This document shows positions 57,442 to 64,000 of a stretch of DNA of 64,000 nucleotides, in pieces (the stretch's first letter is position 1; every line of letters starts with the position of its first letter). Source of the stretch: Pocillopora verrucosa (taxonomy: Eukaryota; Cnidaria; Anthozoa; Scleractinia; Pocilloporidae); NCBI RefSeq assembly GCF_036669915.1, contig NC_089321.1, positions 19,528,770-19,592,769 of the forward strand, in the 5' to 3' direction. The notes beneath the pieces are model-generated. The model saw only the letters and a list, made by a program, of their open reading frames with translations. It ran no database searches and was not told the origin of the DNA. The position numbers and the translations under genes were made by a program.

Positions 57442-58549
57442 TAATAGACTTACTGTGAAGACTCTGACTCTGAGCATAAAGTCTTTAGACAAGTGTGTGT
57501 AAAGCAGACATTGGGTTATCATGTAGAGTTCAAAGTCTACTACTTTCTAAGCCCCTCGTCTATGAAGTGTTCTCAAAATTTTAGCAAACTCAGAGAGAAG
57601 AGTCTCCATTTGCTAACTGTTTTGAAAGAAAATTTATAATAGAACAATAATTTAATTCGGTTTCGCACGATATCGTAAATGATCAACCCTCGTGTCTGCG
57701 TTTCGTATTCCTCGGCCTTCGGCTTCGGCAGATACTTCAGACCTCGGCATTACTAATTCATGATATCATGCTAAAACTCATCCAATAATTGCTTATTATG
57801 TGAGTTACCAGCATGTCAGCTAGAAAAATTCCAGAGAGTTCTGAACTCGACTGCTCCTCTTGTGTTTAAAAAAGGAAAATTTTGCCATATGACACCTTAT
57901 TATGAAATTCTGCATTGGTTACCTGTTAAGATGGTAATAGATCTCAAGGTTTTATTGCTCTCGTTTAAGGCCACTCACCGCTTTGCTCTGACACACAAGA
58001 CTTTGTACATAGTATACCGAGTTGCTCATTAATTATCAGTATTAATACTTTTAAATATCATCTATTGTACTATTACTAAAATGGATAATTTTAACTAGCT
58101 CAGCTTTATTTTTTAACATTATGGTGCACAGCTGAAAATGGTAAAATGATATCTTCGCTTTGTAAATTAATAAATATAATTATATTATAATGATTTGGCT
58201 AACAAAGGGCATGTGCCTGTATCTGATGCTTTGGTCTTTTCCAACATTACAGCTTTCTAGTTTAACGTGCATATGACTTTAAACAATGCAACATCAATCA
58301 TCAAATTACACTTACAAAAATTGAGAATACAAGGTGATGTAACCAAACGAAAATTAAAGAAGCAAGAAGTCGGAAAGCGCATGTTTCAAATTAGTCATTT
58401 GCAGTCTGATACATGGAATAATAATCAGGCCTTTTGTTGTGCGAAACATTGACGATTGCTTCTCTATCACTCTAAAAATCTCACAAATTAGAGCTATCAT
58501 CTAAATTACTTTCCTTCATTTCTTTATGATAACATTTGTTTTAATTCTT

Positions 58550-58680
58550 AAGTTCTGCATCATAAATGTGATCGCCATGAGCCTCTAGAAAGTAACCAAC
58601 ATCTACTAAAGCGATGCAGCAATTATAGATACAAGTGCATGTGAAATGGAAATGTTCAAGTCTCTCAATACACGATAAGA
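58550..58680 (-). pseudogene. GPCR fragment (third-helix region only)
   Basis: On the minus strand MLVTF-stop-RLMAITFMMQN matches the LVTFERLIAIKFAMQY region of the intact copy, with E replaced by a stop. Only about 40 codons are recognisable. It lies just beyond the 3' end of the intact gene. Confidence 0.65.
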
Positions 58681-58810
58681 GGAATATTTACATGAAACGA
58701 TGAAAAAAGCGCATAGTTATTGAGATTTTTTTCATCGTATGACTTATTGTCCTATCAAATCAGTTTACAAGATTTATTAAGATTGATTTTCTCTGCCAAA
58801 TTATCCCCTT

Positions 58811-59680
58811 TTACTCAGAAGCTGGATGCACAAGCTGGGTTCTTATTCCAAATACAAACGTCCTCATTTCTCTTTGCCTGCAACAGTAAATAATTGGATT
58901 GACAAGAGAGTTTAACATTACGCACGTTTGCCTCGATCTTCTGCTGATGGGGCAATTATTAAGAATGCCTGAAATTGAACCGATAGAACAGAAACTAAGA
59001 GGAAGAAGGCAGATAATAACAGCACCAACCACTAGCACAGTTGTCTTTAGCGCCTTGTTCTCTTTGGTAAATCTTTCTACTTCTTCTTGGGGCAATTGCT
59101 GTGCTTTTATCTTCCTTTGGTGGCGACGGGTTTCATGATACAAAATCATATAGGTGAAGGCGACGAAAACGATACATGAAAAAATGACGAGGACTAACAT
59201 AGAAATGAAAACTACACGAAGTTTTACTGTTCTTAAAATTGCAATTGCAATAGCAGCTAACCAACATACTGTCACGGCTATCTTTATATTATTGTGAGTT
59301 ACTACGTTTGAGTATTGCATCGCAAACTTGATCGCTATGAGCCTCTCGAAAGTAACCAATATCAGATGAAGGCATGAGACAATCAGTAACACAGACATGA
59401 CATCGATATGGAAACCTTCCACTGTTTCGCTGCTTTTGAGATTAAATAACTCAAATAACCTCCACAGGATATACAAAGATTGGCCAAAGAGACCAGTCAA
59501 TGCGTCAGTCACCGCTAAACAGGCCAGCAAGATGTTGCTGTTGGTTTGGAGTCGAGGTCTTGTTTTCACGGCCTTTATTACGAGGACGTTAAGTAGAACT
59601 GTGAAGGGAACACTGATGCTGTTGATGATGATAATGATAATGTGACCAGCCTCCCATGAAAAATTTGCTGTACTAGCCAT
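58811..59680 (-). CDS. Class A (rhodopsin-like) orphan GPCR, intact
   Basis: An uninterrupted 289-residue single-exon receptor starting MASTANFSWEAG at 59680, with seven hydrophobic segments. Landmarks: N31 in TM1 (LLNVLVIKAV), D60 in TM2 (LAVTDAL), an ERL triplet at 112-114 in place of DRY, CLLP at 224-227 in place of CWxP, and NPIIY at 261-265. The second intracellular loop carries MQYSNVVTHNN; a short third loop carries IKAQQLPQEEVERF. N7 fits an N-glycosylation site (NFS). The ligand is unknown and the subfamily cannot be named from sequence alone. It belongs to a same-strand cluster with broken paralogues on both sides. Confidence 0.93.
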   Translation of the reverse strand: MASTANFSWEAGHIIIIIINSISVPFTVLLNVLVIKAVKTRPRLQTNSNILLACLAVTDALTGLFGQSLYILWRLFELFNLKSSETVEGFHIDVMSVLLIVSCLHLILVTFERLIAIKFAMQYSNVVTHNNIKIAVTVCWLAAIAIAILRTVKLRVVFISMLVLVIFSCIVFVAFTYMILYHETRRHQRKIKAQQLPQEEVERFTKENKALKTTVLVVGAVIICLLPLSFCSIGSISGILNNCPISRRSRQTCVMLNSLVNPIIYCCRQREMRTFVFGIRTQLVHPASE

Positions 59681-60030
59681 TGCTGGAGCGTTTGTAGCGT
59701 CTGTTTTGAGGCTCTGATCGACCCACTTTTATCTCGAATGCACATGTTAGCCATTATTGCGCCTGAAGTGCAGTAATTCCTAATTGAATGTTAGATTGGG
59801 TTGTCAAAGTTGTTTGACATGGCTAACTTAAAGTGTAATGAGAATCAACTCAAAAGCATAGATCGACTCTTTCAGAATTAGCTTGTTAAGTGCGATTTGA
59901 TGTTCATGTACATGTGTTTCCACTTGACTTTTTCTCGCGTATGTATCCATTGTATAGTTGACGAAGTTGTTCGTTTCGTTGGAAATCACAAAATATGAGT
60001 TTGGGTTGATTAGAGGAAAATGAAATAAGT

Positions 60031-62449
60031 AATATCAGGCAGACGAAGTTGCAATGGGAGAATATGAAGAAGAATCTTATCTATGATGAATTGCCTGAAT
60101 CTTTAAGATAATTCAATTGAATTGAACTGTGGTTGTTTTGTTTTCTTTTGTATGGCTTTTTAAAGTTTTTGTAGCCATTTAGTCTTCTCTGCGGGGAATT
60201 TTTTAACGATTTTGAAAGTTATCTTAAACTAAATTTGTCTTGTACCTGACATACTGAACCTGATAAGAAAGAACTCAATTTTTCGAATAACTTGTCAAAT
60301 TTTTTTTGTGATTACGACTTTGATGTACCGCTGAGACCATCAGTTGCTGATGTTTCCACTTGCGTTTTTCTCATGCATCAGGATAAAAATCAATTGAATC
60401 TTTATACAGTTATTCCCACAAGATACTTAAAAATAAACTTCTCATCAATGTCTTCCCCCTTTTCCAAAGTCAGTTCAACACACGCAAACCAGTAAACTCA
60501 TTTAGAAACAATCAAGCATAACCCTAACAGTGTATTCGGGTAAAAATTTTAAATAAAAATCTGTGAGTTCTATGCATTTTCTCAACAGCATTACAAGCGC
60601 TCTTTTTAAAAAGTGTTCCTTTTCCGACCCTTTCGCTCTAAATATGAACTAATCCTTCGAATACTTTGATATTGAGATCGGTTTCATTTCCATAAATTTT
60701 CTTGCTCTGAATATGCTGAGACTGCTATTGTTACTTCAACCGACGCTGAGGTGAATACTTAGCTCGATATAAAGCAAAGTTCATTATACCGTCGAGAAGT
60801 TTAAAAAAAAAACCTGAAAGGCGTCGAGAAGACTGATGTCAGCGGACAAACATCCGTGAATACTTTCGCGCCAAATAGAGGCTATTGTCTAGTGATCGCT
60901 TCTACAAAAATTGGGCTCGCGAAGGCTGTAAAGATTTTCGACTAATAAAAACACATTTGGCGAGATCTGTTATTTTTTTCACGATTTTACATTATGGGAT
61001 TAACTCCTAGCAGAGCTTGAAAGAAGTCCGTTTGATTATAATGCACTAATCATTTTCATGGCAGATTTGCTTTGTTTTATTGTTTCGTAAATATGGACTG
61101 AAAAGTTATTCTTAGGAAATGCTTAACTTTAAACCAAATGAAGCATCGGTTTTCCACCGCATATCCTCCCTCCGCTCTCGTGCATTTAATGGTTACACTC
61201 TTACGATTATTTAGGCGGGAGATCAAAGCCAAGAGAGCAATTAGAAATTGAGGTATTCCACAACACAGGGTTGACTTAAAGTATAGGAGAGAATGCTGGC
61301 TAAGAAGGCGTTTTTCGCACAATATTTTCTGAGAAAATTCTATTACTTTTCATAGTTGGCGAATCAAACTTGTTTTTGTGATGGCTGACAATCACTCACA
61401 CCTCCCCTTTTTCCTGGCTCACCGATATACGATCAGTAAGATTATAAGCTGACTGAAAAAAGGAAGGAAAAAAACCAAGAAAACAAAAAACAACAATAAC
61501 GCCATTCGGTTCTAAGTGTGCGGTGGATCGGACGCAAGAAACACACACTAAGCACAATCAAGATGACTTTTGTACCAGCCCTTTCGACAAGTTAGGTGTC
61601 AAATGCTAACTTTACAAGAACAGAAAAAATGTGACATAATATGACAATGGAATAGAGAAATTGTTCTAAAGGGAAAAAAACTTAATTGAATTTCCTGTAC
61701 TCTTCCGTGTTGACACCACAAGTTACCAATTTTAGAGTTGCCTATTAAAGAGATCGCGTTCCATAATTAATGATCTTCAAATGTCAAATTATTAAGTTTC
61801 CCTAAAAATTAATGTCATAAATGGAAGGCAATTAAAAGCGTTTAAAGGCGACGACAATAGCATGGAATAAACAAGATCACTTTCAAATATAAATAACATT
61901 CGTCATAAAAATTTGGGGAGGTTTGGAAAAATCATTCAAAGGTCTTTTAAGAAGTCAATTAAAATTTAAAATTAGGGAGGACTTCATAAATTTTGTTGAG
62001 GAGTGTAATTGGTTTTATAATCATATACTCGTATCAGAATTTCCTGGCCTTAAGCTTCATGAAACAAAAAACGAAATATTTTGTCGACAAAATAACACCT
62101 ATTTTGTATGGCGGCCATTAAACAGGAACTAATATTTCCATTTATATGATACAAACAAAGCGATAACATTCAGTTGCAAACATTGCTTACATAGAACTGT
62201 GAAGAACCGGATTCATGTAAGGTAGCTTTGTTTGATAAAAAAAGAAAGGTTGAGGAATATTACCAATCAAATACGTCAGAATTTATAGTACAGAACTTGT
62301 AGTAATACTTTCGAGAATGTGGCATGTGGTAAACGAATCAACTCTATTAAAATATAGTTTTCCTATGAAACGTCAACAAAGGAGATTATAAAATTAGTGA
62401 GCAAAGTGTGCAAATAAAATTATGAGGATTTTTAGTTCTTCTTTACTTC
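60031..62449. other. Intergenic sequence within the GPCR cluster
   Basis: No gene is supported. Near 60345-60400 lies a partial copy of the GPCR upstream flank. Other open frames (60292-60495, 61923-62132 on plus; 61077-61322 on minus) have no recognisable domain. Confidence 0.5.
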
Positions 62450-63318
62450 TCTTCTTTGCTGGATGGCTAGATTAACGATCTGGGTTCTTCTTCTAAATAC
62501 GAGCTCTCTCTCATTTCTTTTTGTTTCCAGCAGTAGATCCGTGAATAAGCAAGCGAGTTTAACATGCTGCAAGTTTGTATCACTTGTTCTTTGATGGGGC
62601 AAATACTACAAAGGCCCGTATCTAAAAAGAATAGACATAAAATGTTGGAAAAAGGCAGACAATAACAGCATCAACTACAGACACAGTTCGCCCTGTTCTC
62701 TTTGGTAAATCTTACCACTTCTCGAGTTCAGGCAGTTGCTGTGCTTTTACCTTTTTATGAAATCATACGAGTGAAAGCAACGAAAACAATACACAAAATA
62801 GTGGCAAAGCCAGCCATAGAAAGTAGAATTAAATACATCATTAACGCATGAAAATGCCATATGTGAAATTGGTTATCCAAACTACAATTCGGCTCTGCCA
62901 TCCATATGTTATCATCAATGAATAAGTTTGAGCATTGCATAATAATTTTGATGGTAAAAAGTCTCTCAAGAGTAACCAACCAACCAACATTATGTGAATT
63001 CATAAAACTATCACTAATGTAGCCATAACACTGAAATGCAAAATTTGAACTGTTTCACTGCTGTTGAGACCTGATGATTGGAGTATTCTCCTCAGAATAT
63101 ACGATAGCTGACCAAGAGGAGCATTTCATGCGTCAGTCACCGCTTAAGAGGCCAGCAAAATGTTGCTGTTAGTTTGGAGTCGAGGTCTTGTTTTCACGGG
63201 CAATATGACCAGCACGTTCAGGGGAACTGTGAGGGAGAAAACGACGATGATAATGATGATACTGATCAGTACAAACGTCCAGAGGAATATTTGCTGTGTC
63301 GCCTTTTGCGCTGGCCAT
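62450..63318 (-). pseudogene. Class A GPCR pseudogene, copy 3
   Basis: It starts at an ATG at 63318 (MASAKGDTANIPLDV). Within 100 codons it shows a frame break in helix 1, then AS-stop-AVTDA-stop, where the intact copy has AC-L-AVTDA-L. GQLSYILRRI, SGLNSSETVQ and a VTLERLFTIK region remain. Large pieces of helices 4-6 are rearranged or missing. The 3' end is recognisable as the last-helix and tail region near 62480-62560. Confidence 0.8.
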
Positions 63319-63599
63319 CTTTTTTCAGTATGACATATCGCGGGTGCAATTCCTATCTATTTCCTTAGGAGCTTCTATGCTTAAAATTCTCATGTACGCA
63401 AGGCTGAGCATCCATAACATTCTTCGCTATAAATGGCCATGTTTGCTTTTCTTTTTCGTTTATCTAAAGCTCAGTCGAAATGCATACAAGTTAGAAGCTA
63501 TTGCCATAATGATAACATAAGCAATAACAAACGAGTTTCGTTTATCGGGTCAATTTCAATGCATAAGTTTACATAAATGATAAGCAAGAATGTCGGTCT

Positions 63600-64000
63600 T
63601 TCTCTTCTTCACTGGATAGGTGGATACACAACCTGTTTCCTTACTTTCAATATAAGCTTTTCACTTCTTTTTGTCTCCAGCAGTAAATTAGCGGATTAAC
63701 CAGCGAGTTCAACATCGCAAAGGTTTGCCAGAGTGGCTCGTTGATGGGGCAAATATCAGAAAGGCCTGTTGTTAAAACGACCAGACAGAAACCAAGTGGG
63801 AGAAGGCAGACAATAACAGCACCAACTACAAACACAGTTGTTTTGAGTGCTTTGTTCTCTTTGGAAAATCTTTCCACTTCCTCTTGGGGCAGTTGCTGTG
63901 CTTTTATCTTCCTTTGTTGACGTCAGGTCTCACAATACAAAATCACATATGAGAAGACGACGAAAAAGATGCATGATGTTGTGATAAGACTTCCTATCGA
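63600..64000 (-). pseudogene. Class A GPCR, copy 4, 3' part (runs off the window)
   Basis: The frame from the window edge reads SIGSLITTSCIFFVVFSYV, then ET-stop-RQQRKIKAQQLPQEEVE. The TGA at 63925-63923 sits where the intact copy has arginine (ETRRHQRK), consistent with a CGA to TGA change. It continues through KENKALKTTVFVVGAV, CLLPLGF and NSLVNPLIYCW. The tail is shortened by a frameshift (KEVKSLY-stop). The N-terminal half is outside the window, so more lesions may exist. Confidence 0.75.

Overview
The window is metazoan and most likely from a cnidarian, probably a stony coral. Genes are sparse and split into short exons by GT-AG introns that are filled with MITEs, tRNA-derived SINEs and tandem repeats. 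Several repeat families look like ones I associate with coral genomes. This is a judgement from recall, and no species can be named.

Region 1-10.7 kb. A truncated LINE (1-980) is followed by the relic of a GIY-YIG-like gene. Next, on the minus strand, is a HEPN / P-loop ATPase / TPR protein of the NLR-like STAND class (2577-5006). Its TPR array is cut by a small retroposon insertion, which leaves a severed TPR block (2044-2562). A second, complementary relic of the GIY-YIG-like gene lies at 8575-9032. The space between is gene-poor, with diverged duplications and one hammerhead-ribozyme-like motif.

Region 10.7-18.7 kb, minus strand. Twelve phase-consistent exons encode a plexin-domain-containing (PLXDC/TEM7-like) single-pass receptor with a PSI domain, a transmembrane segment and a short tail. 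A tRNA-SINE sits in the last intron.

Region 21-39.3 kb, minus strand. Thirteen phase-consistent exons (39288 down to 30011) encode a chromatin reader with a CW zinc finger and a PWWP domain, as in ZCWPW1, followed by an ARID DNA-binding domain. Three further exons (22235-21154) encode an acidic tail and are probably its 3' end. An intronless BTB-Kelch gene ending in a CaaX-like motif (25305-27158) lies between the two parts on the same strand.

Region 42.8-49.4 kb, plus strand. Eight exons encode a complete 289-residue aldo-keto reductase. Its introns hold three copies of one interspersed repeat, a foldback-like element, a MITE with perfect 45-bp arms, and a duplicated 3' splice site.

Region 51.8-64 kb. 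MITEs and a Crypton-like recombinase relic precede a minus-strand tandem cluster of class A GPCRs. One copy is intact (58811-59680); three copies and one short fragment are broken.

The genes are unrelated in function and do not form a pathway. The shared theme is local duplication followed by decay.
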